Positions 56,430 through 64,000 of a stretch of 64,000 bases of DNA are shown in pieces. The notes beneath the pieces are model-generated. The model saw only the letters and a list, made by a program, of their open reading frames with translations. It was not told the origin of the DNA and made no database searches. This DNA is from Alphaproteobacteria bacterium SO-S41 (GTDB lineage: Bacteria > Pseudomonadota > Alphaproteobacteria > Micropepsales > Micropepsaceae). The number at the start of each line of letters is the position of its first letter. Within the stretch, counting starts at the first letter, position 1. Both the position numbers and the translations under genes were made by a program. The DNA lies in the NCBI GenBank assembly GCA_019670725.1, contig AP024629.1, forward strand, positions 2,480,001 through 2,544,000, read 5' to 3'.

Positions 56430-57283
56430 CGGCGTTCCCCGGTGATCAGCCCCCTCAGCCGCTTGGAGACCATGTCGATGAGGGCGACGATGACCAGGAA
56501 GACGATGAGGATGAACGCGACCATATCCCAGTGGTTGTTGCGGCTGAGATCGGAGAGGTAGTAGCCGATGCCGCCCGCGCCGACGATGCCGAGCACGGCC
56601 GCCGAGCGCACGTTGGATTCGAAGAAGTAGAGCGCCTGGCTGAGCTGCACCGGCAGGATCTGCGGCAGGAAGGCGAAGCGCAATATCTGCAGCTTCGACG
56701 CGCCGGTCGCCATGACGCCCTCGACGGGCTTGCGGTCGGCATTCTCGATGGCTTCGGCGCCGAGCTTCGCCAAGGCCGCGAAGTCGCTCATCATCAGCGC
56801 GAGCACGCCGGCCATGGGCCCGAGCCCGAGCGAGGCGACGAAGACGAGCGCCCAGATGAGCGAGGGGATGCCGCGGAAGATGTCGAAGATGCGCCGCACG
56901 ATGAAGTGGATGATGGGGTTCCGCACCACGTTCGAGGCGCCGCAATAGGCGAGCGGAAAGGCGATGATGGTGGCGAAGAAGGTGCCAAGGAACGCCATGC
57001 CGACGGTCTCGCCGGTGGCCTCCAGGAACTCCCACGCATAGGGCCCCGGATCGGGCGGGAACATGTTGACGATGAAGACGCCGAGCTTGGTCGCGCCCTT
57101 GAGCAGCAGCTCGGGCGTCAGGCCGAACTTGATCCAGAGCCAGCCGAGATAGCCGATCAGCAGCGCCGAGATCACCCACGGAGCGAGGCGACGCAACAGG
57201 CCGGGCGTGATGGTTGCGCCATAGGCCGCGCGAGCGGCGGCGAGATTGGCCTCGGTGAGGCCGGCGATCGGACGGGCGCTCAT
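56426..57283 (-). CDS. phnE: Phosphonate ABC transporter permease 2
   Basis: 285 residues. N-terminal cytosolic lead, then about five membrane segments with the permease loop near GAEAIENADRKPVEGVMATGAS, which is the PhnE form of the EAA motif. ALYFFESNVRSAAVLGIVGAGGIG is the family C-terminal signature. It pairs with the preceding permease, with an ATGA overlap at its start. Confidence 0.92.
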   Translation of the reverse strand: MSARPIAGLTEANLAAARAAYGATITPGLLRRLAPWVISALLIGYLGWLWIKFGLTPELLLKGATKLGVFIVNMFPPDPGPYAWEFLEATGETVGMAFLGTFFATIIAFPLAYCGASNVVRNPIIHFIVRRIFDIFRGIPSLIWALVFVASLGLGPMAGVLALMMSDFAALAKLGAEAIENADRKPVEGVMATGASKLQILRFAFLPQILPVQLSQALYFFESNVRSAAVLGIVGAGGIGYYLSDLSRNNHWDMVAFILIVFLVIVALIDMVSKRLRGLITGERR

Positions 57284-58197
57284 CGGCGGGCTCCGATGAA
57301 GCTGTGGCGGATGCGCTCCGAGGTCAGGTCGATGACGAAGATGAGGGCGATCACCATGGTGATGATGGCGAGGGCGTCGTCGAAGCGGAGGTTCTCGATC
57401 GCGATGACGAGTTCCTGGCCGATGCCACCGGCGCCGACATAGCCGACGGCGGCGGCGGCGGCGATGTTGATCTCGAGCCGTAGCAGCGCATAGGAAAAGA
57501 AGTTCGGCATGATCTGGGGCATGACGCCGAAGCGGATCATGTGGAACCAGTTGCCGCCCGAAGCGCGGACGCCCTCCAGCGGCTTCATGTCGATATTCTC
57601 GTGCACCTCGCTCATCAGCTTGCCGAGCGCGCCGGTCGTGTGGAGCGCGATGGCGAGGACGCCGGCCGCCGCGCCGGGGCCGAAGGCCTGGACGAAGACG
57701 AGTGCGACGATGATGTCGGGCAGCGTGCGGAGGAATTCGAGCAGGCGGCGCACGAACATCGAGGCCCAGCGATTGGGGCCGATATTGCGGGCGGCGACGA
57801 AGGACAGCAGGAACGCCGCGGCGCCGCCGAGGGCGGTCGCGAGGATCGCCATCTCGATCGACTCCCACAATAGGCTCAGCCATTTCGGCCAGGCGTAGAA
57901 CCAGTAGGCGAGCGAGCCGTCGACCGTCTTGGCGTCGCCGAGCTTCGCCCATTCGAGGTGCGGCAGCGAGCGGCCCAGGAACTCCGCCATTTGCGGAAAG
58001 CCCAAGAGCAGCCGGCCGAGATCGAAGTCGGCGATATAGGCGGCGGCGCTGAAAGCGACGATGAAGAGCACCGTGCCGAGGCCGAAGAACAGCCACCAGC
58101 GGCGGGCGTGACTGGCGCGATCCGCTTCGAAGGCGGCGATGGCGCCGCGTCCGTGATCGGGGCCAGAGGCAGCGACGAGATCGCTGAGGGTCGCCAT
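57280..58197 (-). CDS. phnE: Phosphonate ABC transporter permease 1
   Basis: 305 residues. PhnE-type permease with the loop SEVHENIDMKPLEGVRASGGNW and the signature ALLRLEINIAAAAAVGYVGAGGIG. The N-terminal 50 residues precede the first span. Two tandem PhnE genes are common in this transporter class. It adjoins phnD: its ATG is one base inside the phnD stop region. Confidence 0.92.
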   Translation of the reverse strand: MATLSDLVAASGPDHGRGAIAAFEADRASHARRWWLFFGLGTVLFIVAFSAAAYIADFDLGRLLLGFPQMAEFLGRSLPHLEWAKLGDAKTVDGSLAYWFYAWPKWLSLLWESIEMAILATALGGAAAFLLSFVAARNIGPNRWASMFVRRLLEFLRTLPDIIVALVFVQAFGPGAAAGVLAIALHTTGALGKLMSEVHENIDMKPLEGVRASGGNWFHMIRFGVMPQIMPNFFSYALLRLEINIAAAAAVGYVGAGGIGQELVIAIENLRFDDALAIITMVIALIFVIDLTSERIRHSFIGARR

Positions 58198-59147
58198 CAG
58201 ACCGCGCGCCTTGCGGCTTCTTCTTCGCGCTTGATCTCGAAGATGACGTCATAGAAGCCGGGCGGCGTGGGCACGAAGCCCTCGCCCTGCCCGCCGGTCA
58301 GCGCCTCGAACGCCGCCTTGTCGGCGGTGCGCAGCTTGATGTGGGCGTCAATGACCTGCTTCTGCAGATCCTCGGGCAGGCGCTTGCGCATCACGAAGGG
58401 GCCGTTCGGGATCGGGCCGCTTTTCCAGATGATGCGGATGTCCTTCATGTCGAGATCGCCGGCCTGGACCATCCGGCGGAGGATGCCGCGCGTGAAGCCC
58501 TCGCTCTGCTCGCCGACACCGGACGCCCAGGTGACGCCCGCATCGGTGGTGCCGGTGAGGACGGAGGAGACGGACTGTTCGTGCCCGCCGGCGAAGATAT
58601 AGCGGCTGAAGAAATTCTCGGGGTCCTTGCCTTCTTTGCGGAGGTAATAGCGCGGCACGAGAAAGCCGGAGGCCGAGTTCACGTCGGCGAAGGCCATAGT
58701 GTGGCCGCGCAGGTCGTCGAGCGTGTGGTAGGGGCTGGAGGCCTTCACGAAGATGACGGAGATGTAGCTTGTGGAGCCGTCGGCCTCCTTCATCGTCAGC
58801 GGCGCGTCGACCCGGTCGCCCATCTCCTTCTTGATGGTCGCGAAATTGGCTGGGCCCATGATGCCGAAATCGATCTGGTCGTTCGCCATGGCGAGCGCGA
58901 CGCCGGAATAGCCGGAGGCGCGGAACGAGACGAGCGGCAGGCCGATCTCCTTCTGGATGAAGGTTTCGTAGTCCTTCAGCGAGCCGATACGGGCCGGGTT
59001 GGTTTCAAGCACCGAGAAGCCGCTGACGAGATATTTCGGGCGGCCATTGGCGTCGAAGCGACTGGTGCCGCAGCCCGCGAGACCGAGCGCTGCGGCGCCG
59101 GCCATCAGGCCGCCAAAGCCGCGACGGGTGATCAGCGGTCCGCTCAT
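58197..59147 (-). CDS. phnD: Phosphonate-binding lipoprotein
   Basis: 316 residues. A twin-arginine-like start (ITRRGFGGLMAG) ends with a lipobox LAGC at about 26, so the protein is probably a Tat-exported lipoprotein. The PhnD domain has FGIMGPANFATIKKEMG, SSVLTGTTDAGVTWASG and IWKSGPIPNGPFVMRKRLP; SGPIPNGP is the PhnD phosphonate-binding loop. The first four bases overlap phnC. Confidence 0.92.
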   Translation of the reverse strand: MSGPLITRRGFGGLMAGAAALGLAGCGTSRFDANGRPKYLVSGFSVLETNPARIGSLKDYETFIQKEIGLPLVSFRASGYSGVALAMANDQIDFGIMGPANFATIKKEMGDRVDAPLTMKEADGSTSYISVIFVKASSPYHTLDDLRGHTMAFADVNSASGFLVPRYYLRKEGKDPENFFSRYIFAGGHEQSVSSVLTGTTDAGVTWASGVGEQSEGFTRGILRRMVQAGDLDMKDIRIIWKSGPIPNGPFVMRKRLPEDLQKQVIDAHIKLRTADKAAFEALTGGQGEGFVPTPPGFYDVIFEIKREEEAARRAV

Positions 59148-59890
59148 GCGGCTTTCAGATCCTGGCCGTAGATGCGCTGCTTGGTGGCGCGGTCGAGGCC
59201 GCTGGGCGGGCCGTCGAACACGACCTTGCCCTTCTCCATGCCGATGATGCGGCGGCAGTAATGCTCGGCAATGTCGAGGTCGTGGAGATTGCAGAGAACG
59301 GTGATGCCTTCGCTCTGGTTCACCGCGGCGAGCGCGTCCATGACGGCTTCGGAGTTCTGCGGGTCGAGCGAGGCGATGGGCTCGTCGGCGAGGATGAGCT
59401 TGGGCTCCTGCATCAGCGCGCGGGCGATGGCGACGCGCTGCTGCTGGCCGCCCGAGAGGAGTTCGGCGCGCTGGAGGGCGGCATCGGCGAGGTCGAAACG
59501 GGCGAGCGTCGCGACGGCGGCGGCGCGCTCCTGTTCGGAGAAGAGCTTGAAGAGGCTGGGCAGCGTGCCGCGCTTCTGAAGGCGGCCGATCAAGACATTG
59601 GTCAGCACGTCGAGGCGGCCGGAGAGGTTGAACTGCTGGAAGATCATGGCGCAGTCGGCGCGCCACTGGCGCAGCGCCTTGCCCTTGAGCGCGAGGATGT
59701 TGCGATCGCCGAAGATGATCTTGCCGGAGGTCGGCTCGGCCAGGCGGTTGATCGAGCGGATCAGGGTCGACTTGCCGGCGCCCGAACGGCCGATAATGCC
59801 GACGAATTCGCCGTCGGCGATGTCCAGCGTGACACTGTCGAGCGCGCGGCGCGTCCCGAACACTTTGGTCAGTTCGATCAGTTTGAGCAT
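59144..59890 (-). CDS. phnC: Phosphonate ABC transporter ATPase
   Basis: 248 residues. Walker A GRSGAGKST, signature [15 protein letters not shown] and Walker B LILADEPIASLDP. INRLAEPTSGKIIFGDRNI and FQQFNLSGRLDVLTNVLIGRL are characteristic of PhnC. First gene of phnC-D-E-E-cobB. No C-P lyase or phosphonatase gene is in the window. A candidate Pho-box-like repeat lies upstream. Confidence 0.93.
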   Translation of the reverse strand: MLKLIELTKVFGTRRALDSVTLDIADGEFVGIIGRSGAGKSTLIRSINRLAEPTSGKIIFGDRNILALKGKALRQWRADCAMIFQQFNLSGRLDVLTNVLIGRLQKRGTLPSLFKLFSEQERAAAVATLARFDLADAALQRAELLSGGQQQRVAIARALMQEPKLILADEPIASLDPQNSEAVMDALAAVNQSEGITVLCNLHDLDIAEHYCRRIIGMEKGKVVFDGPPSGLDRATKQRIYGQDLKAA

Positions 59891-59966
59891 GGACCCCGCC
59901 AGCAGCCGACGGGCTTAGGTTAGAGCCGAACTCCGCGAGGCCGCCAAGCGCCTATTTTGCAGCGCA

Positions 59967-59984
59967 GCGTCATCGGATTGTCAT
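59967..59984 (+). promoter_or_regulatory. Candidate Pho-box-like repeat near phnC
   Basis: Two heptamers, GCGTCAT and TTGTCAT, separated by four bases, giving the 11-base period of a PhoB box (CTGTCAT-N4-CTGTCAT). It stands 77-94 bases before phnC but in the orientation opposite to the operon, and overlaps the stop of the glycosyltransferase gene. Orientation and two mismatches make it weak. Confidence 0.3.
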
Positions 59985-62032
59985 GGAGCCGGCAGGCCCG
60001 CTCTGGCGGCGACGGCGGCGGCGAGACGGGCAGATTGGGGGCCGGCTGACGTGACCGTCTTGACCTGGAGGATGTCGGCCAGGGTCGCGAGAACAGCGAT
60101 GCGACGCGGGTCGGCGGCGGCATCGTTGCCTGCCCAGAGCGCGGGCGCGGACCAGATCCAGGCGCGGGCGCCGCCCTCGATCCAGGTGAGCCCAGGCCAG
60201 GCCGGTTCCTCGGGCGCGGGGCGGACGCCGGCGAGGAAGGTGGCGGGTTCGGGCGCGGCAGGCGGGGTCGCGGTGTAGGCGGTTTCGATGATGGCGAGGG
60301 TGCGGGGCGTGGCGCCGAAACGGCGGTTGGCTTCGGCGCGAAAGGTGGCGAGGGCTGGTGCGAACAGCTCTTGTGTCGTCAGCGGCGGAGGGGTGCCGAG
60401 ATAGCCGCCCATGCGCTCGTGATACTCGGCGGCGATGGCGGCGAGTGAGGCGAGGAAGACGTCGTCCGGGAGATCGAAGCGGAGGGTTTCGAGCCGGACG
60501 GTGAGCACCTCGGCGAAGGCCGCGAGGCTGCGCGAGAGTTCAAGGGTCAGCGCGCCGGCGTGACGGCGGTGGTCGTTCAGTGGCTCGGGTGCGAAGGCGA
60601 TGTGCCCTGCCCCGGCACAGGCCAGATAGACAAACCAGTCGCCGCATTGGCGGAATTGGGTGAGGCGCGTAGCGGCCTCGGCGGTGGCGCTGCGGCGCAT
60701 GAGGACGGCGCTGCCGTTCGGGATCGTGTTGCGATGCGCGAGGGCGGCGAGGACCTCGTCGCGGCCTTCGGCGACATAGGGCGTGCGCCAGCGGGTGAGC
60801 GAGAGGTCGTCCGTGTAGTCCCGATAGTCCGGCGCGAGGGCGCGGCCGTCGCCGGCGATCGGGCGGGACTGCGCGTAGGCGAGCGTGACGGCGGGATCGT
60901 CGAAGGCGGGCTTCAGCATCGCGATGAGCGTGGGGGCGCAGCGGTCGTCGGATTCGGCCATCCAGACGAGATCGGTCGTCGCGAGCGCAAGGCCCTTCGC
61001 CCACTGGCCGAAAGGCGAGCCGCTATTGGCCTCGGCGGGGACGATGCGGAACGGCATGGGCGCGCGGGCCGCATAGGCCTGAGCAACGGCGAGGCTATCG
61101 TCCGTAGACTGATCATCGAGGAAGATCACCTCGTCGGGCAGGACAGTCTGGGCGAAAATCGAGTCCAGCCGCTCCTTCAGGAAGCGCGCGTGGTTGTAAT
61201 TGGGGACGATGGCGGTGAGCGTGAGGCGCGCCGTTGCGGGAGGCGGCGGCGGGCGACTAGGCGCCGGTTCGCCGCCATAGCCGTTGAGCACGGCGTGGAC
61301 GAGCGGGTTGTAGGGGCTCACCCGCGCCGCCGGGGTCTGGCGCAGATAGCGCGCGGTGCAGAAATGCAGCGAGGGATCTCGGAGATCGCCGGCGCCGCCA
61401 AGCAGGAAATGCGCGAGCGGGTTGATGTCGGCGGCGGCGATGTCGGGATAGCGGGCGCGATAGAAATCGCTCTGGAAATGCGGGCCGGGGTCGAAGCCGC
61501 CGCGCGTGGCGAGGAAATGGGCGAGCGGGTTCTGGTCCGGCTTTAACTGGTTCGCATAGCGGGCGCGGTACCATTCGGTTTCGAACAGCGGATGCGGATC
61601 GAGGCCGGCGGCGGCGCCCTGTTTCACATAATGGGCGAGCGCGGAGTGGCCGCCGAGATTGCCGGCGTCGGCGGTATAGCGGGCGTCGTCGAAGACGGGG
61701 TTGGGGCCTGTGCCCCGCCCGGTCAGGTAATGCGCCAGCGGACCACCGCCGAAGCGCGCCGCTTCGGGATAACGGGCGGCGTACCAGGCGGTCCAGAACA
61801 GCGGCGACGGGTCGTGGCCGGCTGCTGCGCCGCGTTTCAGGTAGTGGCGGAGCGGGTCGGCCGTGCCGATGGCGGGATAGCGGGCGCGGTACCATGCGGC
61901 GTCAAAGACGCCGCTGTCGGCGATGAGCTTGCGGGCTTTGCGCGCGGAGAGGCCAGCACCCAGCCCGGCGTCGCGGAGGGTGCGGCGCGCGACGCGGGCA
62001 AGGCGGCGCAGCACCGCGCCGGCGCCGCTCAC
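59981..62032 (-). CDS. Family 2 glycosyltransferase with six N-terminal repeats
   Basis: 683 residues. Residues 43-260 contain six copies of an approximately 36-residue unit, each starting with F-x-x-x-(W/F/R)-Y-x-x-x-x and carrying a D/N-P-L-x-H-(Y/F/A)-x-x-x-G core (starts at 43, 79, 114, 150, 186, 224). The GT2 domain starts near 268 with LTAIVPNYNHARFLKERLDSI, has FLDDQSTDDS and the metal-binding MAESDD region, and closes with acceptor-site helices. The substrate is unknown; such proteins usually decorate surface polysaccharides. It is monocistronic. Confidence 0.85.
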   Translation of the reverse strand: MSGAGAVLRRLARVARRTLRDAGLGAGLSARKARKLIADSGVFDAAWYRARYPAIGTADPLRHYLKRGAAAGHDPSPLFWTAWYAARYPEAARFGGGPLAHYLTGRGTGPNPVFDDARYTADAGNLGGHSALAHYVKQGAAAGLDPHPLFETEWYRARYANQLKPDQNPLAHFLATRGGFDPGPHFQSDFYRARYPDIAAADINPLAHFLLGGAGDLRDPSLHFCTARYLRQTPAARVSPYNPLVHAVLNGYGGEPAPSRPPPPPATARLTLTAIVPNYNHARFLKERLDSIFAQTVLPDEVIFLDDQSTDDSLAVAQAYAARAPMPFRIVPAEANSGSPFGQWAKGLALATTDLVWMAESDDRCAPTLIAMLKPAFDDPAVTLAYAQSRPIAGDGRALAPDYRDYTDDLSLTRWRTPYVAEGRDEVLAALAHRNTIPNGSAVLMRRSATAEAATRLTQFRQCGDWFVYLACAGAGHIAFAPEPLNDHRRHAGALTLELSRSLAAFAEVLTVRLETLRFDLPDDVFLASLAAIAAEYHERMGGYLGTPPPLTTQELFAPALATFRAEANRRFGATPRTLAIIETAYTATPPAAPEPATFLAGVRPAPEEPAWPGLTWIEGGARAWIWSAPALWAGNDAAADPRRIAVLATLADILQVKTVTSAGPQSARLAAAVAARAGLPAP

Positions 62033-62218
62033 CCTACCCCTCCGCGCGCCACGTCCGGCATCTCGATTCCCCTTGGCTCAGTCATGGTCAGACTTAGCCA
62101 AGGCACGCGCAGTGCGCGACGGTTTTCCGTGCCGCCTGCAGCTCACGCGCCAATTTGAGTCAGTGTCCGGGCAGGCTATACGGCATGCATAGTCTTGGCG
62201 TTTCGGGGGCATTTCAGC

Positions 62219-63148
62219 ATGACGAGCAGCGCGCGATGGGCGGCCCTGACGGTTGGCTTGGTGTTGGCGGGGTGCGCCGGCATCCCGAAGGCGCCGCAGG
62301 AAAGCCTGAGGCTGGCATCGTGGAATCTGGAGCATCTGGCTGAAGCCGACGGCAAAGGCTGTCGTCCACGCGCCGAAGCCGATTATGCGAAGCTGCGGTC
62401 GTATGCCGCGAAGCTGGATGCCGATGTGATCGCGATCCAGGAGGTAGAGACCCCCGCCGCGGCTGCGCGGGTGTTCGACCCGGCCACGTATGACATCGTA
62501 TTGTCGGACCAGCCTTATCCGCCGCTGAAGGAGACCTGCGGCAAGGACAGCGCGGAGCAGATCCGCCCGCAGCGCAACGGCTTTGCGATCCGCAAGGGGA
62601 TCGCCTTCAAGGTCAATCCGCCGCTGACGGCGCTGGATGTGGAGCGCAAGGGCGGGCGTCCCGTGCGGTGGGGCATCGATGTGACGCTGGCGGGCAAACA
62701 TGCGATGCGCCTTCTCAGCGTACACCTGAAATCAGGCTGCGCGGCCGGGTTCAAGACGGATGACGAGGATTGTCCGTTGCTCGCCGAACAGGTGCCGACC
62801 CTGGAGAGCTGGATCGATGCGCGCGAAACGGCGGGCGAGGCCTTCGCGGTCCTGGGCGATTTCAACCGCCGCCTGAAGCCGGACGACGTTGAGGTCTGGC
62901 AGGCCTTGAATGACGGCGACCCCGCCGGCCTCAGCCTGCACATCGCCGCGCTGGAGGGCGACGGCGGCCCGCGCAAGCCGGCCTGCGACGGCGGTCGCTA
63001 TGCCGAGTTCATCGATCAGATCGTGCTGTCGGACCGCGCCTTCCAGCGCTGGGACAAGGGCTCGTTCGGCGAGCTTGTCTATGACGAACGGGGCGACGCC
63101 ATGCCGTCGGACCACTGCCCGATCGCGGTGACCATTCAGGCGCCGTGA
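62219..63148 (+). CDS. EEP-superfamily lipoprotein
   Basis: 309 residues. A lipobox (LVLAGC) follows a signal peptide. The endonuclease/exonuclease/phosphatase fold is shown by LRLASWNLEHL, IQEVE (general acid Glu), LLSVHLKSGC, FAVLGDFNRR and SDHCPIAV at the end. Catalytic residues appear complete. It would hydrolyse a phosphodiester (DNA, RNA or phospholipid headgroup) outside the cytoplasm. The ATG at 62219 is chosen over one eight codons earlier since the signal peptide starts there. Confidence 0.85.
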   Translation: MTSSARWAALTVGLVLAGCAGIPKAPQESLRLASWNLEHLAEADGKGCRPRAEADYAKLRSYAAKLDADVIAIQEVETPAAAARVFDPATYDIVLSDQPYPPLKETCGKDSAEQIRPQRNGFAIRKGIAFKVNPPLTALDVERKGGRPVRWGIDVTLAGKHAMRLLSVHLKSGCAAGFKTDDEDCPLLAEQVPTLESWIDARETAGEAFAVLGDFNRRLKPDDVEVWQALNDGDPAGLSLHIAALEGDGGPRKPACDGGRYAEFIDQIVLSDRAFQRWDKGSFGELVYDERGDAMPSDHCPIAVTIQAP

Positions 63149-63171
63149 CCGCGGCATTATCGAGATGAAAT

Positions 63172-63246
63172 TGGCGCGCCCTGCGGGAGTCGAACCCGCC
63201 TTTGCAACGTGAAAGGCTGCCGTCCTAACCGATAGACGAAGGGCGC
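63172..63246 (-). tRNA. tRNA-Glu (TTC)
   Basis: 75-nt cloverleaf on the minus strand. Acceptor GCGCCCT pairs with AGGGCGC, discriminator G, encoded CCA. The loop CTTTCAC gives anticodon TTC. It lies 47 bases after recJ on the same strand; no CDS overlap here. Confidence 0.96.
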
Positions 63247-63293
63247 GCGCGAGGGGCGGTGGATATAAGACCGCCCCCGGCTTTGCAAGCGAT

Positions 63294-64000
63294 TCAGACG
63301 GCGGCGGCGTCCTCAATTGACAGCTCGATTCGGCGTTGGCCCTGCCAGTCGTTGGCGAGCAGGCGGCCGGCGAGGTGGATCGGGCGGCCTTTCTGCATGA
63401 GCGCGGCGCCCACGGGCGTGTCCGCAGCCCGGAAAGCGATGGCTTTCAGCCGATCTCCGCCGCACATGGCGACCACGGACACGTGGTTTTCCCCGACAAT
63501 CCGGGCATCGACGATGCGGGCGTCGGGGACCGCGATGACCGGTTCCGGGTTCCCCGCGCCATAGGGTCCTGCCCGTTCGACCATGTCGTAGAAGGCCGGG
63601 GTGAGGCCCGCCGGGCCGACGACGGCGTCGATGGCGTAGAGGCCGCGGCCGGTGCGTGATTCGACGGCGGGGGCGAGGCGCTCGTCCAAGAAGGCGATGA
63701 CGTCCTCCAGCCGGGCGCGTTCGACGCTGAGGCCGGCGGCCATGGCGTGCCCGCCGCCGGAGACCAGCAGGCCCTCGGCCTTGGCCGCGCCGACGGCCGC
63801 GCCGAGATCGACGCCGGAGACCGAGCGGAGCGAGGCGCGGGCGATGTCACCTTCGATGGCGAAGACCGCGCTGGGGAGGTCGTATTTGTCCTTCAGGCGT
63901 CCGGCGACGATGCCGACGACGCCGGCATGCCAGCCTTCGCCCGAGGCGGCGACGAGGCCGGGCCGGGTGCCGGTCTTTTCGACCTGCTCGAGCGCGGCTT
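63294..64000 (-). CDS. recJ: Single-stranded-DNA exonuclease RecJ (N-terminal part outside window)
   Basis: About 235 C-terminal residues are present; the gene enters from the right edge. The DHHA1 domain motif SGGGHAMAAG is complete, and upstream are EGWHAGVVGIVAGRLK and RSVSGVDLG, as in RecJ. The C-terminal OB-like part reads AGPYGAGNPEPVI and ends RIELSIEDAAAV. RecJ degrades 5' single-stranded ends in repair and recombination. The catalytic DHH domain lies outside the window. Confidence 0.93.
   Translation of the reverse strand, partial: AALEQVEKTGTRPGLVAASGEGWHAGVVGIVAGRLKDKYDLPSAVFAIEGDIARASLRSVSGVDLGAAVGAAKAEGLLVSGGGHAMAAGLSVERARLEDVIAFLDERLAPAVESRTGRGLYAIDAVVGPAGLTPAFYDMVERAGPYGAGNPEPVIAVPDARIVDARIVGENHVSVVAMCGGDRLKAIAFRAADTPVGAALMQKGRPIHLAGRLLANDWQGQRRIELSIEDAAAV

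Noticed and set aside
56430-57179. Fusion of the sirtuin with an upstream domain
   Set aside because: The open frame upstream of the sirtuin lies out of frame inside phnE2 and reads as low-complexity Arg/His. GTG 56429 is the natural start.

Overview
The window is a GC-rich chromosomal segment of an alphaproteobacterium. Evidence for this is a PopZ-type polar organiser gene next to tolC, pcm and valS, an NDUFS4-like complex I accessory gene, a two-domain cold-shock protein, an aapJQMP amino-acid transporter, and a perfect CtrA box (TTAA-N7-TTAAC). The order cannot be fixed from sequence alone; something in or near Caulobacterales or Micropepsales is a guess. Genes are packed with frequent 4-base ATGA or GTGA overlaps. 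I see no rRNA, CRISPR array, prophage, transposase or insertion sequence. The mobile-like DNA I see is limited to short palindromic repeats.

Layout. 1-1.2 kb: nitrogen control (glnA, glnB) under a probable sigma-54 promoter. 1.3-12.8 kb: an aminotransferase, a secreted protein, a RhlE-type helicase, a DUF4105 membrane protein, two unrelated Fe(II)/2-oxoglutarate-type oxygenases flanking parE, and a histidine kinase. 12.8-19.8 kb: aldehyde dehydrogenase, a diguanylate cyclase, a hydratase/CoA-ligase/hydratase cluster and a TauD-like dioxygenase. 19.8-25.3 kb: valS, popZ, tolC, pcm on the minus strand. 25.5-25.9 kb: tRNA-Cys and tRNA-Asn, with a CtrA box, a hairpin and a strong terminator between them that look like a small RNA gene. 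26-31.5 kb: thioesterase, phosphatase, a ChrR-like anti-sigma factor without a neighbouring sigma gene, a sulfurtransferase/GNAT pair, a secreted repeat protein, and a GST/HxlR divergent pair.

31.5-35.6 kb: the four-gene AapJQMP amino-acid ABC transporter. 35.7-38.8 kb: a cystathionine-lyase-like enzyme, a biotin-dependent carboxyltransferase and a separate biotin carrier. 39-46.5 kb: small conserved genes, two tRNAs (Arg, Pro) whose 5' ends provide the stop codons of the preceding reading frames, a LuxR-type regulator, a PaaI-type thioesterase and a DUF192 protein. 46.6-49.1 kb: a TPP riboswitch followed by a ThiZ-ThiX-ThiY type thiamine-precursor importer. 49.2-56.4 kb: cold-shock protein, EamA permease, IscU-like scaffold, enoyl-CoA hydratase, alpha-glucosidase, a ClpP paralogue with an altered triad, and a sirtuin. 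56.4-59.9 kb: a PhnCDEE phosphonate importer, with the sirtuin as its last gene. 60-64 kb: a glycosyltransferase with six N-terminal repeats, an EEP-fold lipoprotein, tRNA-Glu and the 3' part of recJ.

Most genes are housekeeping or nutrient uptake (nitrogen, amino acids, phosphonate, thiamine precursor). The most interesting signals are regulatory or architectural: the CtrA-linked RNA candidate, the two tRNA/stop-codon fusions, the orphan ChrR with an RpoE-like promoter, the nested palindromes with compensatory changes, and several secreted repeat proteins with no function I can name.
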